64,000 bases of DNA, from assembly GCF_000020985.1 (NCBI RefSeq), contig NC_011296.1, forward strand, positions 1,788,001 through 1,852,000. The letters run 5' to 3'. Below the pieces are notes generated by a model, which saw only the letters and a list, made by a program, of their open reading frames with translations, was not told where the DNA came from and did not search any database. A program made the position numbers and the translations under genes. Position 1 is the stretch's first letter; each line of letters opens with the position of its first letter. Shown here piece after piece: positions 42,831 through 50,958 of this stretch. Source of the DNA: Thermodesulfovibrio yellowstonii DSM 11347 (GTDB taxonomy: Bacteria; Nitrospirota; Thermodesulfovibrionia; Thermodesulfovibrionales; Thermodesulfovibrionaceae).

Positions 42831-45800
42831 TTAAACATCTCCCTCTCCATGAAAAATAAACACAGCCCAGTAAAAGGGGCTTGGATATTTTGTTTTTATC
42901 TCTGCCCTTGCAAGTTTCATTGCCTCTGCTCTGCTTTTACCAGATTTGAGATAGTTATAAAATGTCTTCATATACTCCACTGCTGGTTTGCTTGCCACTT
43001 CCCATAAACTTACAACTACAGCTTTTGCACCTGCTTGCTGGAATGCTCTCGCAAAATTAACCACACCTTCACCCTCAACCTCTTTACCGAGACCTGTTAC
43101 ACATGCGGATAATACCACCATATCGGCATTGAGCATCATAGCGGCTACTTCACTTAGCGTTAAGAATCCATCATCTCCATGATTTTCTACCTGCCCAAGA
43201 AGTATGAATGGCTCATTTACTTCCTGAATTATTCCGGGAAGGGATGCATGGGTTGCAAAATGGATGTATCTATATTTTTCAAGCCCTGCTTTTCTAAGAT
43301 TTGTCTCATTTGCCATTACTGAAAGTAAAATCTGTGGAGGCTCAGGTTTTACTCCCATAATGCGTGCTATTTCTCTAACTTCATCCTCTGTCTCTGGAAG
43401 CGGAGGAAACTCAACCCTTCCAGATTTTTCATCCTCTGTTACTGCTCCCCATTTTGCCTTGACTGCCAGTCCTCTTAAGGCATACTGGTTTAAGTTTGCA
43501 AAATAGGTTTCTTTTTTCCCCTGCTTCCATGCTATGTATCTTGGGTCATTTGCGGCATAGACAGGATTTCCCAATGCAAAAAGTGGCTTTTCAGGCTCAG
43601 GAGTTTTAAAAACTCTGTTTAATGCAAGGATTGTTGCTGACTGGTAATAAGTGATTGTGTATCTGTCTGCCACGTATGTGCTATCTTTCAGGTTTGTTCC
43701 TTCTTTTATAACAAGTGCTTCTAAAGGAAGAAGCCCAAGTATTCCATCAGGCACAATGACTATCTTTTCATCTGCCCTTACTTCCTTTAATGCTTCAGAA
43801 AGAAGTATGTCATAAAGCCTTTTAGCATCTCTGACAGAAAATCTGTCTGGTTTCCTGAGATTCATTGGCTCTATGAAAGACTTTACCATCTCTTCAAGGT
43901 TGTCTCTGGCAACATTAATTTTTATAATTCTTTTCACACCGCCCTTTCTTACAACAAAAAGATAAGTTGCCTCATCTGTAACTGCATACTCTAACAAAAC
44001 TTCGTTTTCCTTAAGTGGCAATTTTTCTGCATGCACAGGCAAAGGATAGTTAAGGGCTGCATATCTTGGATATTCTTTCCTGAAAATATCAATTAATTCA
44101 TTAAGCGAGCGTTTAAGAACTTCCCTTCTTGTCTGTAATTCCTTTACAGCCTGCTCACCTTTTTTCAATGCATCTTCCCATCTACTGTCAAGATAGGAAA
44201 GCTCCTGCAGTATGCGGTTTTCCTCTTCTTTCAATTCTTGAGGAATCTCGGTATATTCAATCCCTTTCTTTGCACCTGCGATTACTTCAAGAAGGCTTCT
44301 TGCTTTGGTGAGTTCTGAGAAATAAAAGGCAACTGACAAAGGATTCTGCTCATAGGTTACATAGGTTAAATACTTAAAGATTATTCTTTTTCCAAGATTT
44401 AGACTTATACCTCTCTCAGCCATTTCAGCCATCACTGAAATTATTGCCTTATATGGAGTAAGCCTGTTGTAATACCCTCCACCAGCAAAGAATTGCCCTC
44501 TTTCAGTAACAGACTGTCTCATCTCTTCTGTCAAATCAATCGCATTCATAAGATTAACTGCTGCTTCCTGTAGATTACCTTTACCCTTAAGGGCAAGCCC
44601 AACCTGTGTGTAGTATTCAATGTGTCTGTTTTTGCTGTCTTGCCATGAAGGTGGTATTTGATTGGCAAGCTTTAATGCTTCATCATACCTTCCTGTCTTA
44701 AGATATACTTCCACAAGACCTGCATGAAGCAACCTGTTTGGTTTTATTCTATCCTCAAGTTTTTTTCTTTCAAGAAATATCTGTTCTGCATCCCTGTAAC
44801 GACCTTGTTTTAGATAAACTGCTCCAATGCAATTAAGTCTTGTTTCAAGAAGATGAGGATTATTAAGTTTTTTGTCAATTTCAAGAGCTTCTTTTAGATA
44901 TTTAAGAGCATCATCATACTTTCCAACCCTGAAATACTCCATTCCAATATTATTTAAAACATAGACAAGTGATGCAGGCCTTTTTAATCTTTTTTCAAGT
45001 TCAAGTGACTGCTGATAATACATGATGGCTTTGTCAGTTCTACCAAATTTTGCATATACATGTCCGATATTATTAAAAAGAGTAGCAGTTGTTGGTAGGT
45101 CATTTTGCTCCTTTGCGATTTTTAATGCTTCCTGATAGCTCTGAAGTGCTTTTTCATACTGAGCTAAATCCATATACATTGAGCCAAGATTGTTAAGTGT
45201 CACTCCCAGTTCTTTTCTTAAGTTATTTTTCTTCTGAATCTCAATTGCCTCTTGATAATAAGAGATTGCTCTATCACGCTGGTAAAGGTCTGAGTATATA
45301 TCCGCAATTTCTCTTAAAACAATTGATGTGCCTTCAGGGTCATTATGTTTTTTTGCAATTTTCAGTGCCTCTTCAAAATAAGAAAGAGCCTTTTTAAGCT
45401 GTCCCATTTTTGAATAAACCAAACCAATCAGAGAAAGATTTGCTCCTACTGAGTTTTCATCTCCTTTTTCTCTATAAAGCTTAAGAGATTCATTAAAGCT
45501 TGAAAGAGCCTTTTCGTATTTACCAAGAGATAGAGCAGCCTTTCCAAGCTCATGAAGCACTATTGTGAGAGAATCTTTAGCACCTATTTCAGTGAAGAGT
45601 TTTCTTGATTCTTCAAGGTATGCAAAGGCTTTTTCATAATCCAGCGATTTTCTGTAGTATATTGAGCCAGCAAGAAAAAGGTCATCAGCAAGCCATTCCT
45701 TATTTCCAAGCTTCCGTGCTACATCAATTGCCTTTTCGTAATAAAAAAGGGCTTTGTTTTCATCTCCCATATCTTCATAGGAAGAGCCAAGTCCATTGTA

Positions 45801-46001
45801 GTTTGAGGCAAGGCATTCATAATCATTTCCACAAAGAGCAAGAGATTTCTCATAATAGTAAATTGCTTCTTTATATTTCTTTTCCTTATATGCTTTATCC
45901 CCAAGCTCCCATAGCCTTTCTGCCTCACTTTTTGGCTGGGCATAGGCAATGACTGGTAGGATAAAGATAAGGATTATAAATATAAACTTCCTCACTTGCA
46001 T
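42831..46001 (-). CDS. Exported TPR-CHAT protease-like protein
   Basis: 1056 residues. A signal peptide (about 1-21) is followed by about eleven TPR repeats (25-480), a helical connector, and a C-terminal CHAT domain (about 660-1055). The clan CD dyad is intact: His918 in HFATHASLPG and Cys967 in VVLSACVTGLG, followed by GEGVVNFARAFQQAGAKAVV, the CHAT hallmark. CHAT proteases cleave partner proteins in other systems (for example separase-like and TPR-CHAT effectors of type III-E CRISPR). Here the signal peptide puts it in the periplasm. It overlaps the SIMPL gene by 10 nt. Confidence 0.92.
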   Translation of the reverse strand: MQVRKFIFIILIFILPVIAYAQPKSEAERLWELGDKAYKEKKYKEAIYYYEKSLALCGNDYECLASNYNGLGSSYEDMGDENKALFYYEKAIDVARKLGNKEWLADDLFLAGSIYYRKSLDYEKAFAYLEESRKLFTEIGAKDSLTIVLHELGKAALSLGKYEKALSSFNESLKLYREKGDENSVGANLSLIGLVYSKMGQLKKALSYFEEALKIAKKHNDPEGTSIVLREIADIYSDLYQRDRAISYYQEAIEIQKKNNLRKELGVTLNNLGSMYMDLAQYEKALQSYQEALKIAKEQNDLPTTATLFNNIGHVYAKFGRTDKAIMYYQQSLELEKRLKRPASLVYVLNNIGMEYFRVGKYDDALKYLKEALEIDKKLNNPHLLETRLNCIGAVYLKQGRYRDAEQIFLERKKLEDRIKPNRLLHAGLVEVYLKTGRYDEALKLANQIPPSWQDSKNRHIEYYTQVGLALKGKGNLQEAAVNLMNAIDLTEEMRQSVTERGQFFAGGGYYNRLTPYKAIISVMAEMAERGISLNLGKRIIFKYLTYVTYEQNPLSVAFYFSELTKARSLLEVIAGAKKGIEYTEIPQELKEEENRILQELSYLDSRWEDALKKGEQAVKELQTRREVLKRSLNELIDIFRKEYPRYAALNYPLPVHAEKLPLKENEVLLEYAVTDEATYLFVVRKGGVKRIIKINVARDNLEEMVKSFIEPMNLRKPDRFSVRDAKRLYDILLSEALKEVRADEKIVIVPDGILGLLPLEALVIKEGTNLKDSTYVADRYTITYYQSATILALNRVFKTPEPEKPLFALGNPVYAANDPRYIAWKQGKKETYFANLNQYALRGLAVKAKWGAVTEDEKSGRVEFPPLPETEDEVREIARIMGVKPEPPQILLSVMANETNLRKAGLEKYRYIHFATHASLPGIIQEVNEPFILLGQVENHGDDGFLTLSEVAAMMLNADMVVLSACVTGLGKEVEGEGVVNFARAFQQAGAKAVVVSLWEVASKPAVEYMKTFYNYLKSGKSRAEAMKLARAEIKTKYPSPFYWAVFIFHGEGDV

Positions 46002-46708
46002 ACCAATCCTACCGAAGCTTTTACATTAACTACTTTATCCTCCTTTTTAGGTTCTGGAGCTTCAATCATGGCTTTCTCCATCATGGGAGCAGTTTTATAA
46101 AATACAGGTGGTTCCCATATAGGTCGTCTCACATCATAATTAATATTTGAAATTGAACATTTTCTGCCAAGCTTTTCTCCTGCTTTCTTTGCAAAATTAA
46201 CTGCCGTATCAATTATTTCAAGTTTAAGTTCGTTTTCTGTCTCCTTAGCTTTTTTCTCTGAAATAAGCCATTGAGGATGGGAGACAGTGTAATTCAGTTT
46301 TTCACCATATTTTTCTTTAAACTCATCAATCACCTCAAGAATCTTATTCTGTTCCTTTGAATCCTTTAACTCAAAGGAATAGCCAAGTTCTCCCTTATAT
46401 CCAGAGCATTTTCTTTTATCTTTTTCCCACCAGCAGTTTTTATAAACTGAATAACTTCCTCCCTTGTAGTTTAAATTAAGAACTCTTATAGCTTTATCAA
46501 TGCTACCAAGCATGTTTATAACCTCTGTCTCCTTAGCTGCATTAGCATTAACTCCAACAGTCATGCTGAGAATATCAGGCATTAGTTCTTTTCTTTCTTC
46601 AAGAGTTATAGAAATACGAGTTATATCATAATCCTTTTCTTCAGCATACAATGAGGTCAAACCTAACACAAATATACAAAAACCGATTAATAATATCATC
46701 CTTCTCAT
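45992..46708 (-). CDS. Exported SIMPL (DUF541)-domain protein
   Basis: 238 residues with a signal peptide (about 1-22). The SIMPL/DUF541 pattern is visible: a repeated mixed alpha/beta core (TVGVNANAAKETEV near 50, then the AKETENELKLEIIDTAVNFAKKAG helix, then a C-terminal beta strand VNVKASVGLVCK). Such oligomeric periplasmic or outer-membrane proteins of unclear function often guard the envelope under stress. It shares a 10-nt overlap with the CHAT gene, so their production is coupled. Confidence 0.8.
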   Translation of the reverse strand: MRRMILLIGFCIFVLGLTSLYAEEKDYDITRISITLEERKELMPDILSMTVGVNANAAKETEVINMLGSIDKAIRVLNLNYKGGSYSVYKNCWWEKDKRKCSGYKGELGYSFELKDSKEQNKILEVIDEFKEKYGEKLNYTVSHPQWLISEKKAKETENELKLEIIDTAVNFAKKAGEKLGRKCSISNINYDVRRPIWEPPVFYKTAPMMEKAMIEAPEPKKEDKVVNVKASVGLVCK

Positions 46709-46718
46709 TTTTCCACTC

Positions 46719-47645
46719 CTACTTCAATACAAAGGCTACTTTTGCAGAGGCAAAGAAGTTAGCCTTCTGATTGGCAGAATAAATCTTTACAGCATCCTCA
46801 TCTGAGACCTGAAGATCACTGGGATTTATTGTGCCAGAAGCTTTGATTATCAGAGGATTTTTTACTCCTCTTTTTTCAAGTGCAGCCTTTGCTTTTTCAA
46901 TGCTATTTGTATACTCTCCGCAACCCTGCTCAACAAGGACTTTTTGACTTATCTTTGAAGGGTCATAAATAATCTCTCCCTTTGAAGTAAATATCCTGTT
47001 TATAAGCGCGGGTCTGAAGTTAACTTCTGTTGCATCAATTATGAGCCCATCATATTTTTCTTCAATAGTAACTGGCTTTGGCTTAAACTGTGGTTGAGGT
47101 TCAATAATTTCCTTTTTAATCTTCGGTTCTCCCAATATTTTTTCATAAAGAAGTGAGCCAAATCCCTTAGGTCCAGACATTCCCACCTTTATAATAACAA
47201 GTGCTGATTCTTCCTGAGGATTCCATTCTTTATAAACAATCTGAGCGCCTTTTACAAAGCCCGCAACTGCTGTTCTTACTACATCATACTGAAGCTCAGC
47301 ATCCTTTACAAGGGTATCTCCAACAACGGCAACTCCTTCAAGAATCTCTGCAAGCTGCCTATACGCAAGCGCTGTTGCAGCGCGTTCAGCAGTAAGTCTT
47401 TTTTGAGCAGGGGTTCTTGCTGTGGCTGAAGGAAGTCCTTCTGCTGCGACGAGAATATAGTCATTTAAAAATGCCTGCTCAGGAGAGGTAGTAAGTGAAA
47501 GGTTGTTTCTCTGAAGCCACTCATTCGCTTTTTGAAATACTGGTGAAATCTTATCCTGTGTAGAATCTTGCGAGTTTGCATGACCTGTAAATAAAAATCC
47601 TGAAAATAAAAATAATGATAAGATAAAAACAGTAAGTTTTTTCAT
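46719..47645 (-). CDS. Exported LPP20-like protein
   Basis: 308 residues with a signal peptide (about 1-25). The LPP20-like domain includes the AQKRLTAERAATALAYRQLAEILEG helix near residues 80-105, the AGFVKGAQIVYKEWNPQEE strand, and the YDGLIIDATEVNFRPALINRIF segment near residues 200-220, which recurs in LPP20 family proteins. The C-terminus is beta-rich (IIKASGTINPSDLQVS). It is separated by 13 nt from the SLH-domain lipoprotein gene upstream. Confidence 0.78.
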   Translation of the reverse strand: MKKLTVFILSLFLFSGFLFTGHANSQDSTQDKISPVFQKANEWLQRNNLSLTTSPEQAFLNDYILVAAEGLPSATARTPAQKRLTAERAATALAYRQLAEILEGVAVVGDTLVKDAELQYDVVRTAVAGFVKGAQIVYKEWNPQEESALVIIKVGMSGPKGFGSLLYEKILGEPKIKKEIIEPQPQFKPKPVTIEEKYDGLIIDATEVNFRPALINRIFTSKGEIIYDPSKISQKVLVEQGCGEYTNSIEKAKAALEKRGVKNPLIIKASGTINPSDLQVSDEDAVKIYSANQKANFFASAKVAFVLK

Positions 47646-47658
47646 TTCTGTCCTCCTA

Positions 47659-48867
47659 CTAATAAATGTTTAATTTTTGTTTTAACATTCTTATTGCAAG
47701 AATCGCTTCTGCACCGTTAACTGCTCTTTCAGGATTAAACTCTCCTGAAAGCTCTGGCTCCATTATCCCTCTGGTAACCATATTCATTACAGCATTGTAG
47801 ATGGGAGATGTTGTTCTTACATCTAAAAATGGTGATTTTTCGTGTCCTAAAAATGCTGTAGCTATTTTTTCATCTGCTGTTAGTTTAATAAGCACATCCT
47901 CAAGTATTAAAGCCATCTCTCCTCTTTTAACAACCTCCTCAGGTTTAAAAAGATATGCCTTTACTGTTTCATCATATTTTGGCTCAAGCCCTCTTATTTT
48001 CAATTTAAGAACTGTTAGAATCTCCTGCTTGAAGGGATTATTGATTATATCAGCAGGTATAAACTCTGGCTTTGCCTTTTCAATCTGGCTCTTAATCGGA
48101 ATTCTTCCAGCAAAGAGACTGTCAATTTTTAACTCATCCACAAGAAGAGCTGAAAGATCAGCTCTTGTGATACTTTCCTGCACCGCAATTTTTTTACCCA
48201 CATCTCCAACTGTCACTCCTGCCATTGCACGGGTGATTTTATCAGCCTTTTTCCATGCTTTTTCAGCTTTTTCATGCCATTTTCCTGTTGTCTTTGAGTT
48301 TAAAACAGCTCTGAACTTGTCCTTTGCCTTTTCAAAATCAAGGGCATTCATGTAGGCAACTCCCATAAAGTAATGGGCAGATTCTTTTCCTTGGTAGTAA
48401 GTTAGCTTTGTTTCATCAACCTTTAGATCAATAGCATTTAAGTAAGCTTTTTCCCCTTCTTCAAGCCAATCTTTTGTTTTAAGGGCAGTGTAAACTCTTA
48501 TCTTTGCAAGATAGTAGTCAAATTCATCAGAGATAGTTTCTGCATATTTTTTTGCCAGCTTTAAATCCTTTTCAATTCTTTCAATTTCAATCTTTCTTAT
48601 ATCAGCATCCTTAATCATTTTTGCTTTTTCAGCCTTTGCAATTGCTTTTCCTGAATAAGCCTTTGAAAACTTTTCATCGCAGTAAAGAACTCTTTCAAAC
48701 TTTAAAATTGCCATATCTACTTTACCTTCTTCAAGAACTCTCATCCCTGCAAGATAGTGATATTCTGGATTGTCTTCAGGAAGTGTGCATTTTACAACTT
48801 CTTTTGGAGTGCATCCAAAAACTAAGGCAATAATTAAACACGGGATTAAAAACTTTAAATGTTCCAT
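47659..48867 (-). CDS. TPR and SLH-domain lipoprotein
   Basis: 402 residues with a lipobox (VFGC, Cys19). The first half (about 25-215) is TPR-like helical. The second half contains two to three SLH-like repeats (about 225-400; ITRADLSALLVDEL, VVKRGEMALILEDV, AVNGAEAILAIRML). SLH domains bind cell-wall polymers or pyruvylated glycans. It is the first gene after the regulator gene on the minus strand and follows promoter A, so it probably opens the long operon that extends to the small membrane proteins near 37 kb. Confidence 0.85.
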   Translation of the reverse strand: MEHLKFLIPCLIIALVFGCTPKEVVKCTLPEDNPEYHYLAGMRVLEEGKVDMAILKFERVLYCDEKFSKAYSGKAIAKAEKAKMIKDADIRKIEIERIEKDLKLAKKYAETISDEFDYYLAKIRVYTALKTKDWLEEGEKAYLNAIDLKVDETKLTYYQGKESAHYFMGVAYMNALDFEKAKDKFRAVLNSKTTGKWHEKAEKAWKKADKITRAMAGVTVGDVGKKIAVQESITRADLSALLVDELKIDSLFAGRIPIKSQIEKAKPEFIPADIINNPFKQEILTVLKLKIRGLEPKYDETVKAYLFKPEEVVKRGEMALILEDVLIKLTADEKIATAFLGHEKSPFLDVRTTSPIYNAVMNMVTRGIMEPELSGEFNPERAVNGAEAILAIRMLKQKLNIY

Positions 48868-48896
48868 CTCATACCCCCTTGATTTTTCTTAACTCA

Positions 48897-48939
48897 AGAA
48901 TATCAGAAGAGAAAACATATGTAAAGGTATTTTTCACAT
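48897..48939 (-). promoter_or_regulatory. Promoter A with upstream ATGTGAAAAATACC element
   Basis: On the minus strand ATGTGAAAAATACC (48926-48939) abuts TTTACA (48920-48925). TATTCT (48897-48902) follows after 17 bp, about 30 nt before the SLH lipoprotein start. The element differs by one base from those at promoters B and C. TGTGA begins about 13 nt upstream of the -35 hexamer, so a 16-bp CRP-type site would be centred near -40.5. Confidence 0.78.
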
Positions 48940-48971
48940 ATTTACAATAAAATCATGAGCAATGTCTAATC

Positions 48972-49646
48972 TCAAATCTCTATGTCAGGTGATATAAAAA
49001 AATGTCCATTTTTTTCAAAAATAATGCCTTTGAACTTTAAAATTTTTAAAGCTTTTGTAACTGCTTCACGAGATGCTCCTGTGCAGGAAGCTAATTCTCT
49101 ATGGGTTATTTTGTTTATTTTTATATAACCTTCTTCTGTTTTTTCTCCTTCTTTTTGAGCTATATTTAAAATATATTTTAAAATTCTTCTACTTACATCT
49201 AAGAATGCCATTGCACCAAGCATCTCATCTGTCATTCTTATTCTTTCAACAAGTGCTGAAAGAAGAGATATGGCAATCATTGGATTATTTTTGAGCAATG
49301 TAAGAAACTGCTCTCTTTTAAGAATGCCAACAACAGAATCCTTTAGAGCAATAACTGTTGCAGAGCGAGGTTTACCATCCAGAAGACTTAATTCTCCAAA
49401 AAAGTCACCTTTTTTAAATATGTTAAGAATGAGCTCTTTGCCTTCAGGGTCTAAAAGACATGCTTTAACAGCGCCATCAAGAATAATATAAAGGTCTGTG
49501 CTTTCCTCTGATTGATAAAAGATAAACTTCCCTTCTTTTACTTTATTTATGCTAAAACCTTTGGAAATAAGCAAAAGATGTTCATCTGAAAGGTTTTGAA
49601 AAATAGGCATTTCTTTTAAAATTTTAATAACTTCACTATCTGACAT
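48972..49646 (-). CDS. CRP/FNR-family regulator, cAMP-receptor type
   Basis: 224 residues from ATG 49646 (MSDSEVIKILKEMPIF); a TTG five codons upstream is less likely. The cyclic-nucleotide domain has GDFFGELSLLDGKPRSAT, where the Arg-Ser of the phosphate-binding cassette matches cAMP receptors; no FNR-type Cys cluster is present. The helix-turn-helix carries SREAVTKALKIL, keeping the Arg-Glu that reads TGTGA half-sites in CRP. It lies directly upstream of and on the same strand as the exported-protein cluster, whose promoters carry TGTGA. Confidence 0.88.
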   Translation of the reverse strand: MSDSEVIKILKEMPIFQNLSDEHLLLISKGFSINKVKEGKFIFYQSEESTDLYIILDGAVKACLLDPEGKELILNIFKKGDFFGELSLLDGKPRSATVIALKDSVVGILKREQFLTLLKNNPMIAISLLSALVERIRMTDEMLGAMAFLDVSRRILKYILNIAQKEGEKTEEGYIKINKITHRELASCTGASREAVTKALKILKFKGIIFEKNGHFFISPDIEI

Positions 49647-49651
49647 ACTAA

Positions 49652-49680
49652 ACTTTATCAAAAATTTTTGAGGTAGTCAA
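49652..49680 (-). promoter_or_regulatory. Promoter of the CRP-like gene with a palindrome in the spacer
   Basis: On the minus strand TTGACT (49675-49680) and TAAAGT (49652-49657) are 17 bp apart. The perfect 14-bp palindrome TCAAAAATTTTTGA (49658-49671) fills most of the spacer. The ATG at 49646 is only 6 nt beyond the -10, implying a leaderless mRNA. The -10 is weak. The palindrome may be a repressor or autoregulatory site. Confidence 0.45.
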
Positions 49681-49699
49681 GTTTGCAAGAAGGAAAAAG

Positions 49700-49729
49700 T
49701 TGACTATTGAATTTAGGCTTTGATATAAT
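49700..49729 (+). promoter_or_regulatory. Promoter of the porin-nickel/cobalt importer operon
   Basis: TTGACT (49700-49705) and a consensus TATAAT (49724-49729) are 18 bp apart. The predicted start (about 49735) coincides with the first base of the hairpin described next. No TGTGA element precedes it. Confidence 0.8.
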
Positions 49730-49734
49730 TGTCC

Positions 49735-49789
49735 AAGCCACGAAGGCGATTAAGGCTCAGAAGAGCTAAAATGCTTTCGTGGCTTTTTT
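49735..49789 (+). promoter_or_regulatory. 5' leader hairpin with U tract (attenuator-like) before the porin gene
   Basis: AAGCCACGAAGGC (49735-49747) pairs over 13 bp (one G-U) with GCTTTCGTGGCTT (49773-49785), followed by T6 (49784-49789). Inside the loop a second small hairpin GCTC-AGAA-GAGC (49755-49766) can form. The structure occupies the very start of the transcript, then AAAAGGGAGGCGG provides the ribosome site for the porin. It reads as a terminator-type attenuator, but it matches no riboswitch class I know. Confidence 0.65.
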
Positions 49790-49810
49790 ATTTTAAAAGG
49801 GAGGCGGAAT

Positions 49811-50941
49811 ATGAGAAAGTTTTTGCTTTTTCTTATTATTTTACTTTTTCCTGTATCAGTTTATGCAGTAGACATCACGGACAAGCTATCTATTTCAGGG
49901 GCAGCAACGGGAGTTTACCAATGGTTAAACAAAGCTCAAGGGGATGTGCATAACAAAGACCGTGGTTCAGCAGTAATTGATTTTAATGTATCATTCAAAC
50001 CAACTGAAAATGATGAATTTTTCCTAAGGGCAAGCTTTGCAAAAGGAAGCGGATTTCATTCAGAAAACTCAGGATATCCCTTTAAATTATCGCCAAATGC
50101 TGATGACCTTTTTGTTGACTTACGAAACATGAATGGGCACTCAAGAGACCATCTACAGGAGCTATGGTATTCCCATAAGTTCCCTATTCAGAAAGATATC
50201 TCACTAAAGCTTACTGCAGGAATAATTGACTCTACAACCTTAATTGATGACAATGCCTATGCAGCAGATGAAATAACTCAATTCATGAATGAAGCATTGG
50301 TTCACAATCCTCTTGCAAATCTTCCAAGCTATGATGGAGGTGTTGCAGCAGAGTTTGAGTGGGACAAGTTTCATGTGAGATTAGTTGGTATGCGTTCAAA
50401 AAATGACAATGAAGACATGGATGTAAGGCACTACAACTGGTTTGGAGCGCAGGTGGGATACAAACTTGAGACTCCTATTGGAGAAGGAAATTACAGAGTT
50501 TATGCATATACAACGAACAAAAGATTTGAAAACTGGGATACTGATGCATACAAGGCACTAAAAGGCATTGGAGTATCCTTTGACCAGCAATTGATAAAGG
50601 ATATATTGGGAGCTTTTTTCAGGGCAGGATGGCAGGATGACTCTGCAAAAGTAAATTATAACAGAATGTATTCAATTGGATTAAATCTCAATGGAAGTGT
50701 ATGGGGAAGGAAAGATGATGAAGTAGGAGTTGGTTATGCCTATCTTAAGAGTCCATCAAAGAATGAAGAACTCAACAACAGTCAGGTTTTTGAGGGATAT
50801 ATTAAATTCAAGCTATTCAGTTATAAATCTCTTAGTTCAGACATAACCTTTGATTATCAATATATCCGTGACAAAGATAGAGACTCCGAAAACACAAAAG
50901 CAGGCAATGTATACGGTGTTAGATTAAACTTTAACTTTTAA
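49811..50941 (+). CDS. OprB-like outer-membrane porin
   Basis: 376 residues with a signal peptide (about 1-19). The mature protein is a run of amphipathic beta strands ending in the outer-membrane C-terminal pattern YGVRLNFNF (terminal Phe). The repeated aromatic turns and the [27 protein letters not shown] region resemble carbohydrate-selective porin OprB. Its position as first gene before a NikKMLQO importer makes it a candidate outer-membrane channel for Ni/Co complexes (inference). It is preceded by a GGGAGGCGG site 4-5 nt from the ATG. Confidence 0.8.
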   Translation: MRKFLLFLIILLFPVSVYAVDITDKLSISGAATGVYQWLNKAQGDVHNKDRGSAVIDFNVSFKPTENDEFFLRASFAKGSGFHSENSGYPFKLSPNADDLFVDLRNMNGHSRDHLQELWYSHKFPIQKDISLKLTAGIIDSTTLIDDNAYAADEITQFMNEALVHNPLANLPSYDGGVAAEFEWDKFHVRLVGMRSKNDNEDMDVRHYNWFGAQVGYKLETPIGEGNYRVYAYTTNKRFENWDTDAYKALKGIGVSFDQQLIKDILGAFFRAGWQDDSAKVNYNRMYSIGLNLNGSVWGRKDDEVGVGYAYLKSPSKNEELNNSQVFEGYIKFKLFSYKSLSSDITFDYQYIRDKDRDSENTKAGNVYGVRLNFNF

Positions 50942-50958
50942 TGGAGGAGGTAAAAAAA

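Noticed and set aside
42831..46001. Type III-E CRISPR TPR-CHAT effector
   Set aside because: No Cas genes or repeat arrays are present, and the protein has a signal peptide; it belongs to an exported cluster.
48920..48939. Full palindromic CRP site at promoter A (TGTGA and TTACA arms)
   Set aside because: The downstream half-site is not conserved at promoters B and C, and the arm spacing is not N6; only the upstream TGTGA half-site is shared.
49735..49789. Known NiCo or cobalamin riboswitch
   Set aside because: The leader is only about 55 nt, with one stem and one mini-hairpin, far too small and without the conserved four-helix or B12-box pattern.
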